From a virus, in the IMG/VR virus record IMGVR_UViG_3300036861_000507, positions 1 to 64,000 of that record: DNA of 64,000 nt, one strand, 5' to 3'. Shown in pieces: positions 17,432 to 25,977 of this stretch (the first letter of the stretch is position 1; every line of letters starts with the position of its first letter). Under the pieces are notes generated by a model. The model had not been told where the DNA came from. It made no database searches and saw nothing but the letters and a program-made list of their open reading frames with translations. A program made the position numbers and the translations under genes.

Positions 17432-17880
17432 CAGACCCCCAGACACTTATTGCGCTCAGCCCAGAGCGGGGCCATGCGACCGGGGATCAGGCCACTGATG
17501 GCGCTCGGTTCCGCACTGTGGAGCATGATGGCGTCCTGCTCCTCATCGTAGCGGACGACATAAGCACGGTGCGAGGACTTCGGCAAAAGCCCGTTGATTC
17601 CGCGCGTTGCGGTGGGGTCAAAGAACAGGACGATCGGATCGGACCAGATCACCACGACGTCGTTAGAGGGTGGCTCGCGCTTCGACAGATCGCAGGGCTT
17701 GCCGCTGGCCTTGATGAGCGTCTCGAACTCAGCGTAGGTCAGCGTCTTCGGCGTGATGTCGGGCTGCGAAGGGATGTGCCGCCCCACCACGGCTTCGAGC
17801 TCGGCAACAGTCGGCGAACGCGGCTGCGCATTGATGAGTTCGATAAGCGCGCTGGTTATCGCCGTCACGGGCTGGGTCAC
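17431..17880 (-). CDS. Island protein of unknown function
   Basis: This 149-residue protein is read from GTG at 17880, which overlaps the upstream methyltransferase stop (GTGA). It contains YAEFETLIKASGKPCDLSK, DVVVIWSDPIVLFFDP and TRGINGLLPKSSHR. The last segment recalls TRGINGLIPAR in this phage's capsid. No enzyme motif is seen. It is co-transcribed with the glycosyltransferase that follows. Confidence 0.5.
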   Translation of the reverse strand: MTQPVTAITSALIELINAQPRSPTVAELEAVVGRHIPSQPDITPKTLTYAEFETLIKASGKPCDLSKREPPSNDVVVIWSDPIVLFFDPTATRGINGLLPKSSHRAYVVRYDEEQDAIMLHSAEPSAISGLIPGRMAPLWAERNKCLGV

Positions 17881-18572
17881 GCCGCCCTCGCGAAGCGCAT
17901 GACGCGGTAGTCGAGGACGTATCCAGCCGCGCTCTCCGCCAGTTTCCAGTCCGGCGTCAGCACGCTCTCGAACAACTCCTGGCTCCTGGCCTCGCGATGA
18001 TTGGCGACGCGGGCTGTCAGGATGATCCGTCTGCGGGCCACCCGCTGCAGCTCCCGCATCATGACCTGATTGTCGGCCGGGGACAGCCAGCGCGAGATTC
18101 GGCAGGCAACCGCCGCGTCCACGCTCTTGTCCTCGAGCCCGCTCTGGCGCACGTCGCCGATGATGAGGGAGCCCTTGTCCTTGATCCGGAGCGGCAGGAT
18201 GGTGTTGCGCTGGTTGGAGGCGGCCACCCACTGCTCCACTTGGTGCTGCGGCATGACCTTGAGGGCCGACTGCACCAGCATGTCGCCGGAGATGTCGGCG
18301 CCTACGAAGTGGAACCCTTTTTCACCGTAGAAGGTGAGAAATCGCCCCGTCCCCACCGGGCAGTCCAGGACCACGGAGCCCGCCGGCAGGTCGGAGAGCA
18401 TGCCCTCGATGAGCCGCTGCTCGCATGTCCACTTCGGGGAGGACTCGCGCTTGGCGTCGTAGCCCTCGGCGATGGGGCCGTGGTACTTCTCCGCGCCGTT
18501 CGCTCCGGGTGCCTGCGGGTGCGGGCGCTGCTGCTGGACGGGCGGGAGGTATTCCATCAGGGGGTGGGTCAC
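17877..18572 (-). CDS. Class I SAM-dependent methyltransferase
   Basis: This 231-residue protein has motif I VVLDCPVGTGRF (~68-79), an acidic VGADISGDML at the end of strand 2, and IIGDVRQSGLEDKSVDAAVAC as motif IV region. The order matches Rossmann-fold small-molecule methyltransferases. Its target is unknown; the setting in a glycosyltransferase island suggests a sugar. The start overlaps the upstream stop (ATGA). Confidence 0.75.
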   Translation of the reverse strand: MTHPLMEYLPPVQQQRPHPQAPGANGAEKYHGPIAEGYDAKRESSPKWTCEQRLIEGMLSDLPAGSVVLDCPVGTGRFLTFYGEKGFHFVGADISGDMLVQSALKVMPQHQVEQWVAASNQRNTILPLRIKDKGSLIIGDVRQSGLEDKSVDAAVACRISRWLSPADNQVMMRELQRVARRRIILTARVANHREARSQELFESVLTPDWKLAESAAGYVLDYRVMRFARAA

Positions 18573-18823
18573 TGGGCGACCTCGCCTTGATGGCCGTATG
18601 CGATCATGAGTCGTTCGAACTCCTGATCACGCTGCGTTTCGGTTTCAAACACCCACTGCGCCGCCGTGCCCGCAAAGTGGATGGACGGCGCTTTGCCCGC
18701 ACGCGAGTAGTCGTCCCGACGCAGCTGCTCGCAACGGTAGATGTTGACGGGCTCGTTAGCCACAACCGCGCCATCGACTTTCGCGCTGGGCACTGAGCAT
18801 TGAATGAAGATGATCCGTGCCAT
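18569..18823 (-). CDS. Small unknown island protein
   Basis: This 84-residue protein begins MARIIFIQCSVPSAKVDGAV and ends ERLMIAYGHQGEVAQ. The ATG at 18823 is 6 nt after GGAG; another ATG at 18829 is too close to it. No family is recognised. It overlaps both neighbours, so it is translated as part of the island operon. Confidence 0.5.
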   Translation of the reverse strand: MARIIFIQCSVPSAKVDGAVVANEPVNIYRCEQLRRDDYSRAGKAPSIHFAGTAAQWVFETETQRDQEFERLMIAYGHQGEVAQ

Positions 18824-18825
18824 CG

Positions 18826-19143
18826 TCATCTCCAGAACTCCCGCTCCGTGTCTGCCTGGGCTTCTTTCTTCTTCCAAATCCACGGACGGCGGTTCAGCGC
18901 CCAACAGCGATAGGTCCGCGTCTTGCTTAGGCCGTGCGTCATGGCGTGGTTCTTCGCCCATTCGCGCCTGTGGCAGCCGCAGCTGGTAGTCACACCTTTG
19001 CGAAGCGTGTTTTGCAACACGAGCTTCTTGGTGCCGCACTCGCAGAGACACATCCACTGTGTGTGAGCGTGGCCGCGCGGAAACTTCCGCTTTGGCGCCG
19101 CTTCCAGGACTGTCCAACGTCCGAACCGCTGCCCGATCATCAT
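18826..19143 (-). pseudogene. Truncated HNH-family endonuclease remnant
   Basis: The ~106-residue product has the same N-terminal module as the intact endonucleases (IGQRFGRWTVLE, MCLCECGTKK, TTSCGCHRRE), then HGLSKTRTYRCW. That is where the HNH core begins in its relatives. It then ends within 25 residues without YGGRG, IDRIDNDKGY or CRWAT motifs. The catalytic core is therefore absent. The other two frames were checked and no displaced core was seen. Confidence 0.65.
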
Positions 19144-19922
19144 CGGTACCACTCGCGCACCCAAGGATGCTTCTCCTGCACTTCAGGTTGCGATGGGCTT
19201 CGATCACCTGGGAAGTAGATGATCCTCGCGTTCTCCGGCAGCTCCGACTGCACGCCCGCGCCCATCTTGCCGTTGAACAGCCGGCCGGCGCCGTAGATGC
19301 CATCTTCGGAAGTCCAGTGCGGGATGTTCCACTCCCAGCCAGCTTCGGGATAGGCCGCGTTCAGCCTCTCGCTGATCCAGCACTGCTCAGCGCCGCCGAA
19401 CCGGCGGTTGAGCGGCACCGAGCCGACCTTGGCGCCGTTGACACTCCCGGCCATGGCGCGCTCGTCGAAGTCCTCCCATAGGAAGGAGGTCGTCCCGACG
19501 GTGAACAATTGCATGCTGCCCTGCACGAACCCGCGCTTGCGCCCGTCCTCGGTGTTCGGATCGTGGTTCGGGTTGCGCCAAAAGCACATCGGCTCAGCGC
19601 GGGTCACGATCGGGTCCATGCTCCCCGTCACCACACAATCGATGTCCATCAGCAGGACGCGCTCGCCTTCCTTGGCGACCCCTCCGGGCTTGTGCGCCTG
19701 CAGCTTGACGAGACACGTCCCCGGCACATGCTTGGTCATGTCCAGCGGCACCGTATTCATGAAGTCGATAAGATCCGGCCGGTGGGTGACGCAGACCCGG
19801 CGGTGCGGGATGGTCAAATGGCGGGCGACCATCCGGTCCCAGATGCGCACGTCCTCGGGGGTGAGCGCGACCTGGCGGTTGCGGGCGGGATCGACCCAGA
19901 AGAAGGCACAGACGACCAGCAT
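19140..19922 (-). CDS. Glycosyltransferase, paralogue 2
   Basis: This 260-residue protein has the same layout as the genes at 16718 and 20269: MLVVCAFFW, VRIWDRMVARHLTIPHRRV, HVPGTCLVKLQ, LLMDIDCVVTGSMD (DxD), FWRNPNHDPN and IIYFPGDRSPSQPEV. It is longer in the middle and has an NRRFGGAEQCW insertion. This is GT-A fold; donor and acceptor are unknown. Its stop overlaps the truncated HNH gene start. Confidence 0.78.
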   Translation of the reverse strand: MLVVCAFFWVDPARNRQVALTPEDVRIWDRMVARHLTIPHRRVCVTHRPDLIDFMNTVPLDMTKHVPGTCLVKLQAHKPGGVAKEGERVLLMDIDCVVTGSMDPIVTRAEPMCFWRNPNHDPNTEDGRKRGFVQGSMQLFTVGTTSFLWEDFDERAMAGSVNGAKVGSVPLNRRFGGAEQCWISERLNAAYPEAGWEWNIPHWTSEDGIYGAGRLFNGKMGAGVQSELPENARIIYFPGDRSPSQPEVQEKHPWVREWYR

Positions 19923-19931
19923 CTGCGTCCT

Positions 19932-20264
19932 TTAGTGACGGAAGAAAAGTGCAAAGCTAGCCGAGCCACTGCCGCCACCAACGAACACCGGGCGGACGGC
20001 GCCAACGAAGCTCGCCCTGTCCGCAAGCCCAATCATGTCTTTCCCACCAGTCGAGTATATTTCACTGAAACTGGCTGGCGTTATCTCGTTGCTGCCGTCG
20101 ACGCGCACGGTTCCGGAGAAGCTGCCAAACGTCTGAAGAGACGCCAGCTCAAGCCCGGCGCTAGCAAATATTTGCCCATCATCGCCGGGGGCTAGACCTG
20201 CCCACTCCACCTTCGTGTAACCAGCCGGAATATTCTCACTGACGGTGTAGTTGATCGTCGCCAT
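19932..20264 (-). CDS. Small structural-type protein
   Basis: This 110-residue protein begins MATINYTVSENIPAGYTKVEW. It has a beta-rich body (SGTVRVDGSNEITPASF) and a C-terminal VRPVFVGGGSGSASFALFF. The pattern, with an NxxI tandem of strands and a glycine-rich end, matches small podovirus virion proteins encoded near decoration genes. It lies between two glycosyltransferases. ATG at 20264 is preferred to an upstream start at 20306. Confidence 0.55.
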   Translation of the reverse strand: MATINYTVSENIPAGYTKVEWAGLAPGDDGQIFASAGLELASLQTFGSFSGTVRVDGSNEITPASFSEIYSTGGKDMIGLADRASFVGAVRPVFVGGGSGSASFALFFRH

Positions 20265-20268
20265 GCCT

Positions 20269-21006
20269 TCAAACCCTGTGCTGATTGATCCACGGTGCAG
20301 ATTCAAGAACCTCCGGTAGCCAAGGCTTCTTGGCCCCAGGAAAGAATACGATGCGTGCGTTCTCTGGCAACGTGCCCACTACGCCAGATCCTTGCCAGCG
20401 AGGGTGTCCGTTTTCGAGGCGGTAAACGCCATCATCTTGATCCCAATACGGTACTTCGCGCCCCAGGACGAGGGATAAGTACTGGTCATCGTCAACCGCT
20501 GGCAGTGACTTTGGATCAAACTCGGACCATAGCTGCGTCATCGTTCCGCATCGATGCAGAAGCAATGACCCGTTCCAGAAGCCGTATGGGTGCTCTTTCC
20601 GGTGAGCGTAGTGGAGCTGCGTCTTCTCCATCCACCACCGCGCTGGGTTGCGCCAGAGAACAAGGTCGTCATGTCGATCGACAAGCCTATCTAGGCTACC
20701 CACCACCACCGTATCGAGATCGATACGCAGCACTCGTGCACCAAGGACATCTCGCGCTTGCGGCGTAAACGTGAAGAGACGGACGAAGCAAGTACCAGGC
20801 ACATGCGTCGTCCAGTCAATCGGAACCGCAGCAATATCTCTGTCGTCAGCGAAAAGCTCTGTCCTGTCCGTGACGACCAAGAACCGATGCGGAATCGACA
20901 GATGACGCGCGACCATGCGCTGCAGCAGCCTGACGTGGTCTGCTGCATAAGCAGTGTACTTGCTTTCCTGGTCCGGTGACCAAAGGTAAGCCACCACACT
21001 GAGCAA
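20269..21006 (-). CDS. Glycosyltransferase, paralogue 3
   Basis: This 245-residue protein is read from TTG at 21006. It repeats the family signatures: VRLLQRMVARHLSIPHRFLV, HVPGTCFVRLFTF, LRIDLDTVVVGSLD (DxD), WRNPARWW, LLLHRCGTMTQLW and IVFFPGAKKPWLPEV. It is closest in layout to paralogue 1. GC content looks lower than in its neighbours, hinting at separate acquisition. Confidence 0.76.
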   Translation of the reverse strand: MLSVVAYLWSPDQESKYTAYAADHVRLLQRMVARHLSIPHRFLVVTDRTELFADDRDIAAVPIDWTTHVPGTCFVRLFTFTPQARDVLGARVLRIDLDTVVVGSLDRLVDRHDDLVLWRNPARWWMEKTQLHYAHRKEHPYGFWNGSLLLHRCGTMTQLWSEFDPKSLPAVDDDQYLSLVLGREVPYWDQDDGVYRLENGHPRWQGSGVVGTLPENARIVFFPGAKKPWLPEVLESAPWINQHRV

Positions 21007-21008
21007 GA

Positions 21009-21599
21009 TCAGACGCCCCCGTTCATCCGGATCACCTGCCCCGTGATGTACCCCTGATCCGTGTACAGGAGGAAGTGGATTGTGCGCGCCACTTCTTCGG
21101 CGCGTAGGAACCGTTGCTTCGGCGACTCACGTCGACGCTTTTCCAGGTTCTCGGTGTCCTCCCGGCACAGCGTCATCGAGCAATCCTCGATGATCGACGG
21201 CGCCACGCACACCAGCTGCTGCTCGGGCTTCAGTCTCTTGGTCTCGACGTAGCGGTGCAGGGCTGCCTTGGCTCCGGCGTATGCCCCATCGTGGGACCAG
21301 GTGAACCCGGATTCGGAGCCCACCACGCAGATGCGGGCCCTGGCGTTGTTCTCAAAGATGTGGTCGCAAAGTTGGATAGGACGGATGCAGTTGACGTGCA
21401 GGCTCTCGGCGCTCTGAGCTGGCGTCTGGTCGAGGAGTGGGCGTGGTCGCAACAGGCCCGCGCAAAGAAGATAGCGTTCGCACCCAATGAGCGGCGGCGC
21501 GTAGGATGCGCGCTCAATCGGAACGACCTCTTCATCCTTCGGCAACAGTTGCCGCAACTCGGATACGATCTTGGAGCGGTAGCCGGTGACGGCGAGCAT
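21009..21599 (-). CDS. Short-chain dehydrogenase/reductase-like protein
   Basis: This 196-residue protein starts MLAVTGYRSKIVSEL. It has LLCAGL near the NNAG position, VGSESGFTWSHDGAYAGAKAAL with the YxxxK pair, and ends GYITGQVIRMNGGV, the usual SDR terminus. The N-terminal glycine motif is reduced to VTGYRS, so cofactor binding may differ. An NDP-sugar or small-molecule reduction is possible. ATG overlaps the HNH stop upstream (TGATG). Confidence 0.7.
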   Translation of the reverse strand: MLAVTGYRSKIVSELRQLLPKDEEVVPIERASYAPPLIGCERYLLCAGLLRPRPLLDQTPAQSAESLHVNCIRPIQLCDHIFENNARARICVVGSESGFTWSHDGAYAGAKAALHRYVETKRLKPEQQLVCVAPSIIEDCSMTLCREDTENLEKRRRESPKQRFLRAEEVARTIHFLLYTDQGYITGQVIRMNGGV

Positions 21600-22234
21600 C
21601 AGGCGCGTCGCGCACCAAGTGGTGCCGTGATGGCGCGCTCGACGGGCCATCCCCTGTCAAGTCGCGAGCGCAACGTATCGTAAGGCAGGCCCGTCCGCTC
21701 GCAGACCTCCGACAGCGTCATAACTTGATCCTGGAACGGTACGAGGCGGTTCTTGCGACTATTCCGCGCCTGCTCTTTCTTCGTCGCCCATCGGCAGTTG
21801 CCGGGTTCGTATCCTTTGTTGTTATCGATGCGGTCTAGGCTCAACCCATCGGGTCGATTGCCCATGTCGACAACGAACGCGTCAAACGTCTGCCAACGCT
21901 CGCACACGGTGATGCCGCGCGCACCATAGTCCTGCCATCTCTCGCCGATTTCACGCGTGCACCGCGTCCACATTGACGCCCACGATCTGTAGGTAGGCGT
22001 ACGCTTGTAGCCGGTTGTGTGTCCGTGGGTTCTGAGACGCGCGCTTGCCTTAACGCGAGCCACGCAACCGCAGCTCTTGGAGTTTCCGCTCTTCAGGCTA
22101 GGGTCGGCGATAGGTCTCTCGTTGCCACAATTACAGCGACACAGCCACCGTTTCTGCAGCCTACGTCTCTTGCCAACGAAGATCGGCGGCCCAAGACGAA
22201 TGACTGTAAGCTTTCCGAAGCGCTGCCCTATCAT
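21599..22234 (-). CDS. HNH homing endonuclease
   Basis: This 211-residue protein starts MIGQRFGKLTVIRL. It has one C4 module (LCRCNCGNER, SKSCGCVAR), an HNH core with YGARGITVCERW, LSLDRIDNNKGYEPGNCRWAT, and a C-terminal helix-turn-helix (MTLSEVCERTGLPYDTLRSRL). The start ATG overlaps the stop of the FAD oxidoreductase gene (ATGA). It is a full-length relative of the genes at 15798 and 18826. Confidence 0.85.
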   Translation of the reverse strand: MIGQRFGKLTVIRLGPPIFVGKRRRLQKRWLCRCNCGNERPIADPSLKSGNSKSCGCVARVKASARLRTHGHTTGYKRTPTYRSWASMWTRCTREIGERWQDYGARGITVCERWQTFDAFVVDMGNRPDGLSLDRIDNNKGYEPGNCRWATKKEQARNSRKNRLVPFQDQVMTLSEVCERTGLPYDTLRSRLDRGWPVERAITAPLGARRA

Positions 22235-23277
22235 GCCGCCACCACCGTTCGATCCTCTGCCAAGAGAAGATCGCACACGCGATTCGCGGCAGCAACGGCC
22301 GTCCCTAGCTTTCCACTTAGAACGGTGATGATCTGATCATCGATTTGGCGCGTAAGGGTGGGCCTCGCATCGGTTTTCTCTTGACCCGCGAGAACGCACC
22401 GAACGGTGTAGCTAGACCCGATGTGCCGAGCCTTCTCCACACCCGGCACGTATCGGTTAAGGTCCGCCACCACCTCACTGAAGCGCGTTACGGGCGGGTC
22501 GGCGATCAGGCCGCGATCGATCAGGCCCGCCAAGTGACCCGGCACCTCCGCTTCGAGCCCCGTGTTGCTGGCGTGAATCGTATGCACAACATGCCCCAGC
22601 ACGTGCAGATCGGTGGCGTCGAGCGGGTCGAGGCAGCCGAACGGCCCGTCGATCACCACGATGGACGTGTCACGGAAGGCCTCCGGCAGCTTGACCACGG
22701 GCCGCTCCACCATTTGGAAGCGGTAGGCCTCGGGTGGGCAGCCCAGATCGGCCAGCACCGCATTGAGCCGGGAGTAGGTGGCCACCACGATGCGGTCGAA
22801 CTGCCGGCGGATGGACCGCGGCGCCGTCGCGCCCAGATGCACCGCAACCCCGGCGTCGGCCACCTTCTGGCGAACGATGGCCTGCAGGACGCCCAGGTTG
22901 AGGCGCGGCTCGCTCACGCTGAAGACGTGGCCCTCTTCCGAGAATGGCAGGTCCTCGGTATCGAGGAACGCACGGTAGGCCTCGCCGCCGACCTGGCTGC
23001 CCACGGGCGGTACGATGTAGAACTGCTGGCCGGCGTCGATCACGGCGGCACCGTACTCCTTGCGGAAGGCGCGCTCGGCGAGCCGGCTCTCGCGGCCTGT
23101 GCGGCTGTCTCTGGGGTAATGAAAGCCGCGGTGCAGCCGGCTGTAGGTGCTGGCCGTCGCCCCCATCAGCAACCCGCGCTTGGCCTCGTAGAGATGCACC
23201 TCGTGCCCGGCGCGGGCGGCGAGGATGGCGGCGGTGGCGCCAAACAAGCCCCCGCCGATCACGCAAACCCGCATCAT
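22231..23277 (-). CDS. FAD-dependent oxidoreductase
   Basis: This 348-residue protein begins with the dinucleotide-binding motif CVIGGGLFGATAAILAARAG followed by an acidic YEAKRG turn. It then has SRLHRGFHYPRD, as in DAO-type oxidases. The substrate is unknown; related genes occur in glycan clusters. It lies between a conserved 133-residue gene (ATGATG overlap) and an HNH gene. Confidence 0.75.
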   Translation of the reverse strand: MMRVCVIGGGLFGATAAILAARAGHEVHLYEAKRGLLMGATASTYSRLHRGFHYPRDSRTGRESRLAERAFRKEYGAAVIDAGQQFYIVPPVGSQVGGEAYRAFLDTEDLPFSEEGHVFSVSEPRLNLGVLQAIVRQKVADAGVAVHLGATAPRSIRRQFDRIVVATYSRLNAVLADLGCPPEAYRFQMVERPVVKLPEAFRDTSIVVIDGPFGCLDPLDATDLHVLGHVVHTIHASNTGLEAEVPGHLAGLIDRGLIADPPVTRFSEVVADLNRYVPGVEKARHIGSSYTVRCVLAGQEKTDARPTLTRQIDDQIITVLSGKLGTAVAAANRVCDLLLAEDRTVVAA

Positions 23278-23675
23278 GCCGCGGAGACCGCTATATCGCC
23301 GGCATTGAGGAGGCCGGTGGAGTCGTCGGCCCAGATGATGGCGGCGGCATCCCCGTCCATGCCCCTGAGGTCGTAGAGGATGTCGGTGACGTCGGCGGCC
23401 AGGATGCGGTCGCCCGCCTTGTTCTTGGCGTAGCCCTCGGCGTCGATGAAGAAGGGATAGCTCGAGGCGGTGCGTTGGAACTTCTGGCGCGGCATGATCG
23501 GCGGGTCGACGCAACGTTCCGAGGCAACCTGCACAATCGGCGCCACACTGCCGTCCGTCTCCACCTTCAGGGCCAGCAGCTTCTCCTTGATGCGGCCCCA
23601 CTGCTTCTCGGTGGGCGCGGCCTCGATGTTCTCCGAGATGCCTTCGAACCAGTTGAGGAAGTCTCTGAGCGACAT
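23274..23675 (-). CDS. Conserved-looking phage protein of unknown function
   Basis: This 133-residue protein begins MSLRDFLNWFEGISENIEAAPTEKQW, a form I associate with small proteins in rhizobial podoviruses. The C-terminal half (FFIDAEGYAKNKAGDRILAA) looks beta-rich. No catalytic motif is visible. Its stop overlaps the start of the oxidoreductase. Confidence 0.6.
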   Translation of the reverse strand: MSLRDFLNWFEGISENIEAAPTEKQWGRIKEKLLALKVETDGSVAPIVQVASERCVDPPIMPRQKFQRTASSYPFFIDAEGYAKNKAGDRILAADVTDILYDLRGMDGDAAAIIWADDSTGLLNAGDIAVSAA

Positions 23676-23678
23676 TGG

Positions 23679-23837
23679 TCAATATCCCTCGGCGATGGTC
23701 TTCTTGCGCTTCTTGGCCATGTCGGCCTTCATGTACTCCTTGGCCACGGCGATGGGCGGCGCCTTCTTCTTGGTCGGCTTGAAGCCATGGGCAATGGCTT
23801 TCATGAAGCGCGCTTGCTTGGCGGATTTCGAAGGCAT
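23679..23837 (-). CDS. Small basic phage protein
   Basis: This 52-residue protein (MPSKSAKQARFMKAIAHGF to KRKKTIAEGY) is highly Lys/Ala-rich and probably binds nucleic acid or packages with DNA. Similar short KSxAQARF-type proteins are common in phage morphogenesis regions. It starts inside the stop of the FkbM gene (ATGA-like overlap). Confidence 0.55.
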   Translation of the reverse strand: MPSKSAKQARFMKAIAHGFKPTKKKAPPIAVAKEYMKADMAKKRKKTIAEGY

Positions 23838-24646
23838 CAGATGCTCCTGTTCTTCGCAATCAGCATGCAGAACCCCGTCTCCTCGCGGTGCAGGATGTCG
23901 AAGCCGGCACCCGTCAGGATGGCCTCGCAGGCCTCCAACGTGCGCTCACCGTTCCGCTCGGCGCTGGCGCAGACGCTGACGTACGCGGTGATCTTCAATG
24001 TCTCGTGCGCGCCCTCCAGCACCTCGGGCTCCGCCCCTTCCGCATCGCCGCAGATGAGGTGAACGCGGTCGATACCTTTCTCCGCAACCAGAGCGTCGAT
24101 GCGCCGCGCCGGCACCACGCTCTGACGGTCGGAGGCGTTGAACAGCGAGCTGTCGGCGCTCTCCGGCTTCAGATGCAGGATGAGGTTCGCGTCCTCATTC
24201 CAGGCCGCGACCGGAGCGACATCGATGGCCCGGCCTTGCGCATTCGCATCGAGCAGCGGGATCACGTGCGGGTCCGGCTCGATCGCCAGCACCCGCGCCC
24301 CGGCATCGGCCAGCGTGATGGCGACCTCGCCGATGTTGGCGCCGAAGTTGACGATCTGGGCGCCAGCGTGCATCGGGACCAGCTGCTCGTCGGCGTCGTG
24401 GCCGAAGACGTAGCGGGCGGCCACTCTGTTGCACCGCCTGGCAACTCCGTGGCGATAGAACCGGAAGGCCCGCTCTGGCCGGCAGGCGATACGTAGCTTG
24501 CCATCGAAGAGCCAGTGGATGCCGCCCGCATCGGTGGTGGTCCAATACTCCCCGCCGTCACCTGCCTTGTCGAGGTTCTCCCACACCAGGTGGGTCGACC
24601 CATCGGCTGCGGGCTCGGTGCGGTATTGCAGGCGCTCGCCCGCCAT
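23837..24646 (-). CDS. FkbM-family methyltransferase
   Basis: This 269-residue protein has IVNFGANIGEVAITLADAGARV (motif I), LAIEPDPHVIPLL, and ICGDAEGAEPEVLEGA, the signature of FkbM-type O-methyltransferases. Those often methylate sugar hydroxyls on glycans. It fits the glycosyltransferase island. The start is ATG at 24646, just after the downstream end of a 233-residue gene. Confidence 0.78.
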   Translation of the reverse strand: MAGERLQYRTEPAADGSTHLVWENLDKAGDGGEYWTTTDAGGIHWLFDGKLRIACRPERAFRFYRHGVARRCNRVAARYVFGHDADEQLVPMHAGAQIVNFGANIGEVAITLADAGARVLAIEPDPHVIPLLDANAQGRAIDVAPVAAWNEDANLILHLKPESADSSLFNASDRQSVVPARRIDALVAEKGIDRVHLICGDAEGAEPEVLEGAHETLKITAYVSVCASAERNGERTLEACEAILTGAGFDILHREETGFCMLIAKNRSI

Positions 24647-24649
24647 GCC

Positions 24650-25351
24650 TCAGAAGTCCTCCGGCGGCGGCTCCAGCAGCCCGCTCTCGGCCGCGACCTT
24701 GACCTTGATGCCGGCCTTGGTGGCGGCCCAGATCATGTTCTGCGTGCCTTGCCGCTGCTTGCTGTACTCGTCCTTGCCCATCTGCAGGATGCCGTAGAGC
24801 GGCATCTCCGGTGGACCGTCGCCTCCCATGATGCCCTTGGCGACCATCGCCTCGATGTCGAGAATCGCCTTGCCCATGATCAGCGAGATCGAGGATGTCC
24901 AGGTGAATGGGCCGAACCGATCCTTGACGGCTCGCTCGGGGTAGAGCGCCGCGTTGGGGAACAGCAGGTTCCCTTCGCGGGTACAGAGGTTCATCGCGAC
25001 CTGGTCGCGCATCCACAATCGCTTCTGCGTTTTGGCGATCCATTCGAGGTAGGCGTAGCGTCTGCTGCGGTCAAAGATGGGGTTGTGAATTTCGAAAAAT
25101 TCGTCGACCCGCGGCAGCGGCGAACAGAGCGGCTTGCCGTCTTTCCCGATGCTGCCCCTCGCTCCGAATGGACTATTGTCCGGAGAGCAAGCGTAAATCA
25201 AGAAACCGGGATCAGAGAACGGCGCGAGGTGTTTTGTATGTGGGTTTGAGCCGCAGATCGCGATACCCTTCAAGCGGGCCTGCGGCGCGATCGAAGTCTG
25301 AGCCGCTCCCGTCGGCACGTCGGCTGTGGTGTCATCTACCTGATCCAGCAT
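24650..25351 (-). CDS. Phage protein of unknown function
   Basis: This 233-residue protein from ATG at 25351 (3 nt after GAGGGG) contains GIAICGSNPHTKHLAPFSD, then IYACSPDN and FFEIHNPIFD, and ISLIMGKAILDIEAMVAKGI. The opening strand-turn looks Rossmann-like. The family is seen in podovirus genomes but has no function I can name. Possible upstream start at 25423 would cover the end of the HNH gene. Confidence 0.6.
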   Translation of the reverse strand: MLDQVDDTTADVPTGAAQTSIAPQARLKGIAICGSNPHTKHLAPFSDPGFLIYACSPDNSPFGARGSIGKDGKPLCSPLPRVDEFFEIHNPIFDRSRRYAYLEWIAKTQKRLWMRDQVAMNLCTREGNLLFPNAALYPERAVKDRFGPFTWTSSISLIMGKAILDIEAMVAKGIMGGDGPPEMPLYGILQMGKDEYSKQRQGTQNMIWAATKAGIKVKVAAESGLLEPPPEDF

Positions 25352-25947
25352 TGTCCCCTCATTCCAGCCAGGCCCATCTCTCTCGACGCCATATTTTGCT
25401 GATCGTTCCGAAACTGACGCCATACTGCGCAGCCAGCAACTTCCGCGGTGATCGTCCCCCGTGCGGCGCGGATCTCACGGATATCCGACTCGGTCAGCTT
25501 CGCCCAAGGGCTGCGTTCCCCACGATTGTCCGTCCCATGGATCACTTTATCGGCAAGGTTTTCTGACGGGGTTTTCCACACGATGTGACTTGGCGTGCAG
25601 CACCCCTCATGCCCCTTGCCACACAAGTGCGCAGCTTGATGTTTGGGGGACGGCGCAGCCCCGTGGATGATTTGACAGACGACCCTATGAACAGGCTGTT
25701 GGCGGCCTTCCCATTTCATTACGCCATAGCCGTTCTGCGTCAGGCGGGCATACGGCCACACGAGGCAATCATCGCCGCCGTACTGAAGAACAACTTGCCG
25801 GAGGTAGCGAATGCGGTCGCCGTTCGGCGCTCGGCCTTTGAGCGGGTCGCCATACAATTTCCAGCGTCGGTAATGGTTGCAGCAAAAGCCGTAACCAAAG
25901 CGCCGCTTGCCGCAGCCGTCGACAGAGCATATGCGTGGGGAAGCCAT
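25336..25947 (-). pseudogene. HNH endonuclease with C-terminal frameshift
   Basis: The 203-residue reading has an N-terminal zinc knuckle (CSVDGCGKRRFGYGFCCNHY), an HNH core (HRVVCQIIHG, HQAAHLCGKGHEGCCTPSHIVW) and KLTESDIREIRAARGTITAE. It then changes to unrelated sequence. In another frame the expected helix-turn-helix continues as LLAAQYGVSFGTISKIWRRE and ends in a stop at 25359. One extra G near 25438-25441 explains the shift. It may be a true mutation or an assembly error. Confidence 0.8.
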
Positions 25948-25977
25948 CTTCGAACCTCATCCGTTCGGGGCTGGTCA

